The position numbers were made by a program, and so were the translations under genes. Below, in pieces: positions 9,014-17,612 of a stretch of 64,000 bases of DNA (positions are counted from its first letter, which is position 1; every line of letters starts with the position of its first letter). Source of the stretch: CAXBGS01 sp963975425 (lineage in GTDB: Bacteria > Planctomycetota > Planctomycetia > Pirellulales > Pirellulaceae); assembly GCA_963975425.1 (NCBI GenBank), contig CAXBGS010000018.1, positions 86,760 through 150,759 of the forward strand, written 5' to 3'. The notes under the pieces are model-generated. The model saw nothing but the letters and a program-made list of their open reading frames with translations. It made no database searches and was not told where the DNA came from.

Positions 9014-11035
9014 GTGACTGAAGCGTCCAATAGCGAATCGGCTTCTTTACTGCGGCGTCTGCGTATCAGCACGCGTATCTATGCCAGCATCACCACTTTG
9101 CTCGTGTTGTTTCTATTCTCCATTGGCATCGCGTGCTTTGGTCTGATTCGCCTCAAGGCCAATGTCCAGCGATACGCTCAGGCCGATAAGCTTGCGACAA
9201 TTATCGACCGCATCGATCGCGACATCATCGAACTGCAACGCGACGTGTTGGTCTTTGCCGCCTCGGGAAATGCTTCGGCCCCACAACGAATCGAGCGCGT
9301 GGGGCAAAATTTGCGCGACCAAATCGCTGAAGCGATGACTTATCCCAACAACGAGGACACATCATATCGCCTGACAGAGATGCAAACGCGATTGAACGCA
9401 TACCTCGAGAATTTCCCCGCGGTGATCGAGGAACGAGAAACACGTCAACAGTTGGTCGGCGTGACGCTGCGCGAACTCGAATCGCAAACACAACCAGCAT
9501 TCGACCGTCTTCGTTACCTTGTCATCAACAGCTCATCCAACACCAAGCCCGACCGCGAACCAAACGTTCAATCAGACAGCGACTCGGAAACCATCGCCCG
9601 TGACGAAGTCTTGGTTGTGGAACGTTCGATGAGTTTGGTGGCGTTGGCCCAGTTGAAAGCCTTGCGATTTTTCGACGATCCCGATGTCTCTGCGGTGCGG
9701 GAAAGTCTGAAACTGCTCGGCGACGCACAAACAGAATTGCTAGGGATTACCGACCTTCAAGACGATCAGGTGACCAAGACCGCGAATGACGTCGTTGGCC
9801 TGATTAACGATTATGAGTCTGCGTTTCTGCGAGCCGTTCAAGCAACCCGCGGATACCTTTCGCTCGTCAATGTCGTGATGGCGGGTGAGGCGGCCGAGTT
9901 TCTGTACCAGAGCCAACAAATTCAAAAGCAGACATCGCTTCAATCGAGTCAAATTTCGTCCGCGACCGTAACGACGGCAAGCCGGTCCACGATCGCGGCC
10001 ATCGCGATCGCACTTTCCGCACTGGCGGTCGCACTGATTGTCATGTGGACAGTCGCGCAAGGGATCGTTAATCCCATCTCGGCAATGACATCGACTTTTT
10101 CGCAGTTGATGCTTGGTCATAACAATGCAACGATCCCTGGACTCGAACGCACCGACGAAATTGGCGACATGGCCCGCGCCGCCGACATGTTCCGAGATCG
10201 CAACCGTCAAACCGAAGAACTGCTTCATCAATCACGTCAGTTGGCGCAAGAGCTCGACCAAAACGCAAGAGAACTCGCTCGCAGCAATGAAGACCTGAAT
10301 TCGTTCGCGTACGTCGCCTCGCACGACCTGCGAAGCCCGTTGCGGGCGATCGACAATATCTCGTCTTGGATCGTCGAGGATGTCGGCGACCAAATCCCTG
10401 ACGAATCAAAAGAGCATCTTGGCGAATTACGACGCCGAGTTCGGCGAATGGAGCAACTACTCAACGAGCTGCTGGAATATTCACGTGTTGGTCTCGGATT
10501 CGCAAAAGTTTCGGAAACGGACTTATCCGAGCTTGTCAACGAAATGACAGATTTACTGGACTTGCCTGCCGACGCTAACGTCGTGATCGATGGTGAAACG
10601 CCTGTGATCCGTACCGATCGCGGTTTGCTCAGCCGCGTATTGCTGAACCTGCTTTCTAATGCGATCAAGTACCGCAGCGACAAGCCGCTGACGATTCATT
10701 GTCAGTGCGATATTGATGGGGATGTCGCGACCTTTCGCGTGAGAGACAATGGCATCGGGGTCGCTCCCGAATTCCACTCTCGCATCTTCGAGATGTTCAA
10801 AAGATTGCATCGCCAAAGCGAAATCGAAGGCACCGGTATGGGCTTGGCCTTGGTGAAAAAGATCGTCAATCAGGTCGGAGGGACGATCGACATCGAGTCC
10901 GCTGTGGATGAAGGATCAACGTTCTTCTTCACCTGGCCGATCGGCGAATCGACCAAAATCGAACAACAATATTCGTCCTCGCAGCCAAGCCCGGCCTCGG
11001 CCAATGCGTTGACGGACTCATCGCGCCCCGCCTAA
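9014..11035 (+). CDS. Membrane sensor histidine kinase with large helical periplasmic domain
   Basis: 673 residues, GTG start. Order of parts: a membrane helix at about 22-46; a long, mostly helical periplasmic region to about 324; a second membrane helix at about 325-350; HAMP (IVNPISAM onward); a coiled coil rich in Gln, Glu and Arg; HisKA with ASHDLRSPLRAI (His437); HATPase with SNAIKYRS (near 549), DNGIGV and GTGMGLAL (near 606). The length and helical pattern of the sensor region resemble the helical bimodular sensors found in some chemoreceptors and in TorS. The neighbours (binding protein upstream, receiver upstream on the other strand) suggest a three-part pathway. The last 30 residues are Ser/Gln/Ala-rich and probably flexible. 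Confidence 0.92.
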   Translation: MTEASNSESASLLRRLRISTRIYASITTLLVLFLFSIGIACFGLIRLKANVQRYAQADKLATIIDRIDRDIIELQRDVLVFAASGNASAPQRIERVGQNLRDQIAEAMTYPNNEDTSYRLTEMQTRLNAYLENFPAVIEERETRQQLVGVTLRELESQTQPAFDRLRYLVINSSSNTKPDREPNVQSDSDSETIARDEVLVVERSMSLVALAQLKALRFFDDPDVSAVRESLKLLGDAQTELLGITDLQDDQVTKTANDVVGLINDYESAFLRAVQATRGYLSLVNVVMAGEAAEFLYQSQQIQKQTSLQSSQISSATVTTASRSTIAAIAIALSALAVALIVMWTVAQGIVNPISAMTSTFSQLMLGHNNATIPGLERTDEIGDMARAADMFRDRNRQTEELLHQSRQLAQELDQNARELARSNEDLNSFAYVASHDLRSPLRAIDNISSWIVEDVGDQIPDESKEHLGELRRRVRRMEQLLNELLEYSRVGLGFAKVSETDLSELVNEMTDLLDLPADANVVIDGETPVIRTDRGLLSRVLLNLLSNAIKYRSDKPLTIHCQCDIDGDVATFRVRDNGIGVAPEFHSRIFEMFKRLHRQSEIEGTGMGLALVKKIVNQVGGTIDIESAVDEGSTFFFTWPIGESTKIEQQYSSSQPSPASANALTDSSRPA

Positions 11036-11058
11036 TGACGGCCACTTGTGTTGGCGAA

Positions 11059-11085
11059 ATCCTTTTTCGCGAAACGAAAAAGGAT
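11059..11085. terminator. Hairpin between converging genes, possible two-way terminator
   Basis: A perfect 11-base inverted repeat (ATCCTTTTTCG / CGAAAAAGGAT) with a five-base loop lies 23 bases after the kinase stop and 20 bases from the stop of the convergent lipoprotein gene. The T and A runs are inside the stem, so each strand carries a U-rich side, although there is no clean U tail after the stem. Position makes a shared terminator likely. Confidence 0.6.
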
Positions 11086-11105
11086 GCCACGCACACCCGG
11101 CTTCA

Positions 11106-12881
11106 CTAGCGAGAGATCAGACGGGCGCGAATCCGATTGCCGTGTTCCTGCGGGACGCCTTCGGTCTTGTACAATTCGACCGCCCGGTCAACGTCGCCCA
11201 GTTTTTCGGCCGTGCGCGCCAAGTTGTACCGTGCGGCGGGCTCCCAAAACGATTGCTGAGACTCATCCAACACACGATCATCTAACCACGACATCGCGGT
11301 ATCGTATCGCCCATCGTCGTATTGAACCAAGCTAAGCCAATAGGTTGCGGTGCGTTTGCCCAACCGCAACAACCCCTGCACTTGTTGGACCTGACGGTCA
11401 TAGGTCTCTCGGTCGGACCGCAACTCGCGACGTATACCGTACGCTTTTTGCAAATCTACATCGATTCGCAAATCATCGATCTCGAATTCCGGTGCACGTT
11501 GAGTCAAGTAATAAGTCCGTGCACCTTTTTCGTCTTCGATGTCATCGTCGGCAAAGCGTCCGTGCAAATGTTCCCAGCGACCTTGGGCGAGCTGCTTGGC
11601 GGACGGAAACTCGGCGTCCAGCATCGCCCAACGCGAGTGGTACCAGAAACCGACGCGGGGATCACGCTCGGCGGCCACTTGCAATTGCGCGCGATAGAGT
11701 TCGGCCAATAGCGGCACTTGCCATAACCGCACACCGGCAACCCCCGATTGATCATCCCATTGTTTCGTTTGATCATCGGCGTCGACATAGACTCGCATGC
11801 GTCGCTGTCCGGTCAATCCCGCCTGCAACCGTTTCATGCGCGGACTCAGTGACACGGGCAAGGCGTTTAGCAACGCGATGTTCTGCTGCACGTCATCTTT
11901 GCTAAATCGATAGTCAAAAAAGCCGGGCACATTCAACCGGCGCATCACCGAAGCGTCTTTGCGTGCTTGGTCCAACGTGGCGATTCCGACTTGCCCGGGC
12001 CCGGGGATGTAGGTGCCAAGCTCTGTTTCAAACAAGTAGACCTCTTGGCCGATTCGCACGCCGACGGCCCACGGATTCAACTCGCCCGATTCCGCCGATT
12101 GCACCGCCAGCACAGCGGCCGGAATATCCGCTTGCCGACACAGTTGCGTAAAGACTCCGGCCCGTTGCAGCCAGTCGCCGGTGCCACGCCACAAAGTTTC
12201 GTAATCGGTCTGGCGGTAACCGGGACCTTGAAAGGTCATGCCTAACGCGAACTGCGGTGGCGACGGAAAATCGGCACCTTGCTGACTGGGTTCAAGCGCG
12301 ACGTTACGCACCATCCAATCAAACAACCGTGATGCGGTCCTTAGCTTTCCTGCGTCGTCTTCGCCCAGGTCCGATTCGACCGAATCAAACCAATCGCTCA
12401 GCACCGGATCGTCTTTGCCCTCTTGGTCGACCCAGCGGACAACTTGTCGATACAAATAGCTGTCGCGCAAATGGTTGACGTCTGACTTGGAAAAGTTCGG
12501 CTGCAAGACAAAGACCGACGACTTTTCAACCGGCAATAAATCGCTGATCGTGCTGAGAATTTCGGGCGCGTCGGCCGAGCCAGATTTGTCGTCGTTACCC
12601 GGCGCGTCCTGTCGCCACTTGTTCAAGTGATACGTGATTTGCTGCGTCGCACTTTCGCGATTCAGATCAACAAAGTCCGACAACAGTTGAAACGTTTCGC
12701 CCAAGTGGTCTTGGACATTCTTGGACCGTGACTGCTCTTGTCGACGATTCTGGATCTCGCGAACCAAGTCGGCGTCGTCGCCGCAACCCGCGATCACAAG
12801 CAAGACGACGACCAGCCCGCCAAGCGGGAAACACATGGCAGAGGCTTTGGCGTCGGCCGAAAATGGAAGAACATTCATCAA
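11106..12881 (-). CDS. Lipoprotein with degenerate transglutaminase-like region and TPR-like tail
   Basis: 591 residues. The N-terminus has a hydrophobic LVVVLLVIAGC lipobox (Cys33); ATG 12836 is a shorter possible start. Residues of roughly 185-300 follow the layout of a transglutaminase-like core (a helix LFDWMVRNV, then RAGVFTQLCRQADIPAAV, then a strand with GVRIGQEVYLFE), but the place where the catalytic Cys is expected is occupied by Val. The C-terminal ~100 residues (YWLSLVQYDDGRYDTA, ARYNLARTAEKLGDVDRAVELY) look like TPR repeats. Probably an envelope scaffold or binding protein, not an enzyme. It is third in a minus-strand run after the lipid kinase and kdsA. The family name is not recognised; the fold call is weak. 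Confidence 0.7.
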   Translation of the reverse strand: MMNVLPFSADAKASAMCFPLGGLVVVLLVIAGCGDDADLVREIQNRRQEQSRSKNVQDHLGETFQLLSDFVDLNRESATQQITYHLNKWRQDAPGNDDKSGSADAPEILSTISDLLPVEKSSVFVLQPNFSKSDVNHLRDSYLYRQVVRWVDQEGKDDPVLSDWFDSVESDLGEDDAGKLRTASRLFDWMVRNVALEPSQQGADFPSPPQFALGMTFQGPGYRQTDYETLWRGTGDWLQRAGVFTQLCRQADIPAAVLAVQSAESGELNPWAVGVRIGQEVYLFETELGTYIPGPGQVGIATLDQARKDASVMRRLNVPGFFDYRFSKDDVQQNIALLNALPVSLSPRMKRLQAGLTGQRRMRVYVDADDQTKQWDDQSGVAGVRLWQVPLLAELYRAQLQVAAERDPRVGFWYHSRWAMLDAEFPSAKQLAQGRWEHLHGRFADDDIEDEKGARTYYLTQRAPEFEIDDLRIDVDLQKAYGIRRELRSDRETYDRQVQQVQGLLRLGKRTATYWLSLVQYDDGRYDTAMSWLDDRVLDESQQSFWEPAARYNLARTAEKLGDVDRAVELYKTEGVPQEHGNRIRARLISR

Positions 12882-12932
12882 AGCGAGTCTTTTGGCAGAA
12901 TCTCAATTAACAGCAAGCGAGCCACGATGTCG

Positions 12933-13820
12933 CTACGACGCCACCGCGTCGCGGATGCGTAACAGGCGATCAATCATCGAGGGAAAATCATCAAGCGGGA
13001 TCATATTCGCTCCATCGCTGGGCGACGTCATCGGATCGGGGTGAGTTTCGAAAAAGATCGCATCGATACCCGTTGCTACGGCAGCACGGGCCAATGGTTC
13101 GACCATTTCGCGATTCCCACCGGTCGCACCGCCCAGTCCGCCGGGACGCTGGACACTGTGGGTTGCGTCAAAAACGACTGGAACCCCCAGCGAGCGCATG
13201 ATGACCAGCCCCTGCATGTCGTTGACCAAGCGGCCGTAACCAAAAAACGTCCCGCGTTCGCATAGCAACACGCCGCCGTCGCCACTGCCTTGGACTTTTC
13301 TCGCGACATACGTCATGTCTTCGGGCGACATGAATTGTCCTTTCTTGACGTTCACCGGTCGGCCGGTTCTTGCCGCGGCGACCAATAAATCGGTCTGCCG
13401 AGCCAGAAATGCCGGGATCTGCAACAGATCGCAAACTTCGGCGACCGGACTTGCTTGTTCGGGCAGATGGATGTCCGTGGTTGTCGGCAATCCCGTTTGC
13501 CGAGCTACCTCTGCCAGCATCTGCAGACCTTCGTCGATCCCCGGACCACGCTGGGCATCCAAGCTGGTCCGGTTGGCTTTATCAAACGATGCCTTGAAAA
13601 CGACATTCAAGTCGTCTCGCTGGTTTAGCTGCACCAACGTATCGGCAATGCGCTGGGTCACTTCGGCCGTCTGCAGTACGCAGGGTCCCGCGATCAGCAT
13701 CAATGGTTGGCCGGGACCACATAAGTAGGGTCCCACCCGTACCGGTTCAGGCCGCGTCGGTGCCGCATTCGGATTCGGGTCAGAGGCCGATGAATCGGGG
13801 GAAGATGAGCTGGTATTCAT
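12933..13820 (-). CDS. kdsA: 3-deoxy-D-manno-octulosonate 8-phosphate synthase, metal-dependent type
   Basis: Condenses phosphoenolpyruvate with arabinose-5-phosphate to Kdo-8-phosphate, an early step toward the Kdo of lipopolysaccharide. ATG 13820 gives 295 residues; ATG 13904 would add 28 residues outside the family. Core motifs: IAGPCVL, FKASFDKANR, TTDIH, IPAFLARQTDLL, VNVKKGQF, RGTFFGYG, DATHSVQRPGG, FFETHPDP and SPSDGAN. The Cys in GPC, His in ATHS, Glu in FFETH and Asp in PSDGA match the four metal ligands of the metal-dependent (Aquifex) class; Escherichia coli has Asn instead of that Cys. The residues before VGPYLCGPG are a low-complexity Ser/Pro/Asn stretch. Transcribed after the lipid-kinase-like gene. 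Confidence 0.95.
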   Translation of the reverse strand: MNTSSSSPDSSASDPNPNAAPTRPEPVRVGPYLCGPGQPLMLIAGPCVLQTAEVTQRIADTLVQLNQRDDLNVVFKASFDKANRTSLDAQRGPGIDEGLQMLAEVARQTGLPTTTDIHLPEQASPVAEVCDLLQIPAFLARQTDLLVAAARTGRPVNVKKGQFMSPEDMTYVARKVQGSGDGGVLLCERGTFFGYGRLVNDMQGLVIMRSLGVPVVFDATHSVQRPGGLGGATGGNREMVEPLARAAVATGIDAIFFETHPDPMTSPSDGANMIPLDDFPSMIDRLLRIRDAVAS

Positions 13821-13949
13821 CCCCAAATCTTCGATCATTCCAGGCAATGTCGCAATCACGGGCAGATCGCAAGAAAATAGATCTTGCGAAATCGGGGTGA
13901 CCATCCGACCCAGAGCCGATCAAGCAATGACAACGCTGGAATCGAACAG

Positions 13950-15122
13950 CTAGCCCGGCGTGACCGGTACACGCAAGTGAATGCGTTGAGGAATCGTTTC
14001 GATCGTCAATGGCAAGTGACCGGCGTAGTCGCCATCGAGCTGGTACGGTACGCGTTGATCCGATGTGATGTGGACCCGTTTGGCCGTGCGTCGCACCACG
14101 TCTTGAAATCGTTGGTGGCGGCCCAGCTTGATGCCCGCGACGTACCGAAGCCCGCTCCACAGCGATCCGCGCGTGAACAAGATGGCGTCCAGCCGGCCGT
14201 CATTGCCAACAGCGTCAGGCTCGATCAACAAATCGCCCCCGTACTTGGGCAAATTGAACACCATCGCCCAGCAACAACGGATTGACGTCGATTCGGCCGA
14301 ATCGGTTTGCAGCACGGGTCGCTCGCCCGCAAGACTGTCACTGGACCGGGATCGGCCCAACGGCGGCCCACTCGACGGCGGCCCACTCGACGGCGGCCCA
14401 TTCGTCACTGCATCACCGCATGGCGAATCACCGATCGCGTCGGTGACGATCGCCGCTGGCTGGGCACCCGCGTCCGCACCGACCGCAGCGTCCATTCGCA
14501 CGCGAAGGGCAGGGAAGTGGTATCGACGCATCGCTCGCCAGATCGGGCCCGCGTAGCTAAGCCGGTTGATATGTCCTTTGCGAGTCAGATGCAGCGCACG
14601 CACGACTTCGGCATCAAATCCGCACGACGCCATGACCAAAAAAAGTTTCCCATTGGCCCGTCCGGCGTCCAGCCAATACGAATCGCCGCGGACGATCGTG
14701 TCGAACACAGATTCGGCCGCCGATGTGTACCCGAACTGGCGTGCCAGCAGGTTTTCCGTCCCCAGCGGCATCGGGACCATCGGTATCCGGGGCGTCACGT
14801 GTTCGGCGACCAACGAAACCGTTCCATCGCCACCGGCTGCGACAACCAAATCGGCGCCGGTCGGTTCTTGTTGCGCGCGTGAATCGAACTGTTGCAGATC
14901 CGAAATCTTATCGGTCGCGGTGACCTCCACACCGGCTTGCTGCAGACGATCGATGAGTTGGGGCAACTGTTCACGGCCCAATCCCGTGCCGGCTTTGGGA
15001 CTCATCACGATCATCACACGGCGAGGCGGCATCAGCGGCGAGGATGCCCCCTTGGTCGGCTTGATGGCGCACGAGGGTTCGTGGTTGGAAACTTCCGTTT
15101 CACGACGTTTTTCGTTAGCCAT
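13950..15122 (-). CDS. Diacylglycerol kinase-family lipid kinase (YegS/LCB5 type)
   Basis: 390 residues from ATG 15122 (TTG 15125 also in frame). The catalytic domain shows VMIVMSPKAGTG near residue 37, the nucleotide loop AAGGDGTVS, and PLGTENLLA, a variant of the family PLGTGNDLA. C-terminal strands (YQLDGDYAG) are also typical. Such enzymes phosphorylate diacylglycerol, ceramide or sphingoid bases; the substrate is unknown here. Between the two lobes is a Ser/Gly/Pro insert with a near-perfect 15-base DNA repeat (14361-14403, encoding GPPSS units), which is absent from typical members. Gene order lipid kinase-kdsA-lipoprotein suggests envelope lipid work. The start of the gene faces the divergent gene at 15324. 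Confidence 0.88.
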   Translation of the reverse strand: MANEKRRETEVSNHEPSCAIKPTKGASSPLMPPRRVMIVMSPKAGTGLGREQLPQLIDRLQQAGVEVTATDKISDLQQFDSRAQQEPTGADLVVAAGGDGTVSLVAEHVTPRIPMVPMPLGTENLLARQFGYTSAAESVFDTIVRGDSYWLDAGRANGKLFLVMASCGFDAEVVRALHLTRKGHINRLSYAGPIWRAMRRYHFPALRVRMDAAVGADAGAQPAAIVTDAIGDSPCGDAVTNGPPSSGPPSSGPPLGRSRSSDSLAGERPVLQTDSAESTSIRCCWAMVFNLPKYGGDLLIEPDAVGNDGRLDAILFTRGSLWSGLRYVAGIKLGRHQRFQDVVRRTAKRVHITSDQRVPYQLDGDYAGHLPLTIETIPQRIHLRVPVTPG

Positions 15123-15323
15123 CAACTTGCTCGCAACCTAGATTTCAGCGGAATCCGAATCGGCGGACCGCAAGTCGGCTGATTTCGAATCGGTGCTGGT
15201 CGGAATGACTGGTTTGATCGGTACGACCCGTGCGAGTTGGCTCTGGGGCCAAATGGACTGGTCAAAGCCGAATCGGTTTTCGGAAGGGTTCCCTGACTTT
15301 CTCATCGTAAACGAGACTCACCT

Positions 15324-15791
15324 GTGAAACTGATTCGCCGCTATTGGGCTGCCGGATTGATCTTGCTGATGGTCGCTATTCACGCGTCCGTCATCGGGTA
15401 TGTACGTAGTCGTGTTTCACGCCTCAGCGAGATGGCAAGTACGGCCGTCGAGATCGGAACGTTTCGATTTCAGACGGTCAAGGATCCTGACAAGGTTTAC
15501 CATTTTCAACTGCACGCGGTGGTCGATCCGGCCAAACAACACCGCGGACGCGACCGAATCATTCAAATGCGGATGGAAATCGTCGAAGCGTCAGAACAGA
15601 TGCTGCGACAAGTCGATCCGAATTGGTTAGAGGATCCGACGCAGAGCCAGATTCGCGACCAGTTGATGGCCGTCGTCCAGCGGAACCTGGACGAACCCCT
15701 GGTTCAACGCGTTCTCATCACCAATTGGCTGGAATTGCCTGTCCAATCGGTCGGTTTTGGCGCCGATCCCTCCGCGATGGCAAGCCGCTAA
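15324..15791 (+). CDS. Small single-pass membrane protein, unknown function
   Basis: 155 residues with GTG start. A helix at about residues 9-27 (AAGLILLMVAIHASVIGYV) anchors it, then an extracytoplasmic domain of about 120 residues with a beta strand (IGTFRFQTV), a pair of charged helices (SQIRDQLMAVVQRNL) and LVQRVLITNWLEL. The overall layout, one helix plus a small domain ending in a helix, resembles FliL-like proteins, but similarity is too weak to name it. It precedes the split BamA genes on the same strand with a gap of about 400 bases and a hairpin, so it is probably a separate transcript. Confidence 0.65.
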   Translation: MKLIRRYWAAGLILLMVAIHASVIGYVRSRVSRLSEMASTAVEIGTFRFQTVKDPDKVYHFQLHAVVDPAKQHRGRDRIIQMRMEIVEASEQMLRQVDPNWLEDPTQSQIRDQLMAVVQRNLDEPLVQRVLITNWLELPVQSVGFGADPSAMASR

Positions 15792-16199
15792 ATCGACGCC
15801 ATCACGCGGCGGTGATCCCCCGCCGCGTAAATCGCCACGCTTGCCAGCCTCGGTTTTGCACGTTTCGATCCGTGATCGATGCAGCCGGCCTCCGTTGATA
15901 GTAGAGCCCGCTGGATGGGAAATCTGCGCGCTTTAGCGCCGTGCATTCCCGTCTTAGGCACACGTATTCTTTGCGGGAACGTCCTGGTTTACGGGAACCT
16001 GCGCCACCCCCGGATAAATCCGCCTTGTGGCAGCGAGCGATCGGTTGGTAGTTACCGGAGACCGATGAGTTTCCGCCGGACAAATACCGACCATTTGAAT
16101 AGCATGCCGAACCTTTTTCGTTCGTTCCCGACTACGCAGATCGGCCGCTGCGCCCCTCGCCCAGCCGATGGGATTGGTCGTCGGCTGCGTTATCGAACG
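15792..16199 (+). other. Gap with a strong hairpin after the small membrane-protein gene
   Basis: A nine-base perfect stem (ACGCGGCGG / CCGCCGCGT, 15804-15828) with a seven-base loop sits 13 bases after the stop of the preceding gene. It is probably a terminator, though no T run follows. The frame of the POTRA gene is open back to 15879 with in-frame ATGs at 15879, 16065 and 16104, but the translation before 16200 is Arg/Pro-rich and would bury the signal peptide. I see no other gene. Confidence 0.55.
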
Positions 16200-17612
16200 A
16201 TGCCCTATCTCGATGGCATTGCACGATTAATCGCCATCGCGATCGTTCTCGTCGTGACCCACCTGACCGCGCCGGCACAGTTCGGCGGCGGTGCACCTGG
16301 TGGAGGCGCAGGCGGCGGCGCCAATGCACCGGCACCCGAAGTCAAACCCAAATTCCGCGATCACATCAATTCGCAAGACGGGCTGCCGATCCGGCGCGAA
16401 AAAGGCGATGCCCTGGTCGCCGACGTGACCATCACTGGCAATCGCTCGATCAGCACGATTGCGATCATGCAAAAGATCGAGACGCGTAAAGATCGCTTTT
16501 ACGATTACGAAACCGTCTTGGGCGACGTCCGCCGATTGAACGACATGGGTTCGTTCGACCACGTGACATTTCAACTCGACGAACGGGCCGACGGGATGGC
16601 GGTCAAATTCATCGTCCGCGAAAGGCCCACCATCTCTCGCGTTGTCTTTCATGGTAACCGCGGACTGAACGACCGAGAACTCAAAGGCCGCGCCGGGCTG
16701 AACCCCAAAGATCCACGCAGCGAATTTTCGATCGAGTCGGCCCGCCGGCGATTGGTCGAGTACTACAAAGAAGAAGGTTTCAATCAAGTCGCGATCACGT
16801 CGACGATCGGTCTGAATGACGATCCGGGAATGGTCGTCTTTCGCATCAACGAAGGACCGCTGGAACGTATCGCCAAAATCAATATCGAAGGCAACACGAT
16901 CTTGACCGAAGCGCGGCTAAAGAAAGTCATCAAAAGCCGGGGACCGGCCGTCGGCGTCGTGCGTCACGTCGGCAACAAAGCGGACTTTGCAAAGATCGAC
17001 GAAGACGTCAACGTGCTGGCACGCATGTACCACAACCTGGGTTACCTGACCGCTACCGTTGGGCGACGAAAACAGTACGACGCGTCCGGCAAATGGGTCA
17101 CCGTGACGTTTGTGATCAACGAAGGTCCCCGATTCAAAATCAACGACATTCAAATCATCGGCAATCAATTCGTAACCACCGATTCGCTGCGAGAAAGACT
17201 CGAACTGAAACCGGGTGATAACTTTGATGGCACGATCATGCGACGTGACGTCGGCGAACTGACCTACGGATACGGCGAACTTGGATTCATCTATGCCGAA
17301 GTCGAACCACAAACGGTGATGCGAGACGAAGCGAACGAAGTGGACTTGGTCTACAAGATCACCGAAGGCGACCGCTGGAAGATCGGCGAAATCAGAGTCA
17401 ACATCGAAGGCGAACCGCACCTGATGCGTGAGACGACGATGCTGAACTTGATCGACCTGCGCGAAGGCGATTTCATCGATCGACGCACCTTAGAACGTAA
17501 TACGCTTCGTCTAGAACGAAGTCAGCTGCTGGAAACGAACCCACAGATCGCGGACCCTCCCGACATCAAGGTGGTTCCTCGAGACGAAGCCGACGACCTG
17601 CTGGGTTACTAA
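16200..17612 (+). CDS. Five-POTRA periplasmic protein, BamA N-terminal half
   Basis: 470 residues from ATG 16200, chosen because it starts with a clean signal peptide (IARLIAIAIVLVVTHLTAPAQ). A Gly/Ala-rich linker follows, then five consecutive POTRA-like units, starting at about VADVTITGN, ISRVVFHGN, RIAKINIEGN, KINDIQIIGN and KIGEIRVNIEG. This is the number found in BamA. The protein then stops instead of running into a beta barrel. The stop TAA overlaps the ATG of the next gene (TAATG), implying coupled translation. Known role of BamA POTRAs: receive outer membrane proteins in the periplasm. Inference: this protein works with the barrel protein encoded next as a two-chain Omp85 machine. 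Confidence 0.85.
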   Translation: MPYLDGIARLIAIAIVLVVTHLTAPAQFGGGAPGGGAGGGANAPAPEVKPKFRDHINSQDGLPIRREKGDALVADVTITGNRSISTIAIMQKIETRKDRFYDYETVLGDVRRLNDMGSFDHVTFQLDERADGMAVKFIVRERPTISRVVFHGNRGLNDRELKGRAGLNPKDPRSEFSIESARRRLVEYYKEEGFNQVAITSTIGLNDDPGMVVFRINEGPLERIAKINIEGNTILTEARLKKVIKSRGPAVGVVRHVGNKADFAKIDEDVNVLARMYHNLGYLTATVGRRKQYDASGKWVTVTFVINEGPRFKINDIQIIGNQFVTTDSLRERLELKPGDNFDGTIMRRDVGELTYGYGELGFIYAEVEPQTVMRDEANEVDLVYKITEGDRWKIGEIRVNIEGEPHLMRETTMLNLIDLREGDFIDRRTLERNTLRLERSQLLETNPQIADPPDIKVVPRDEADDLLGY

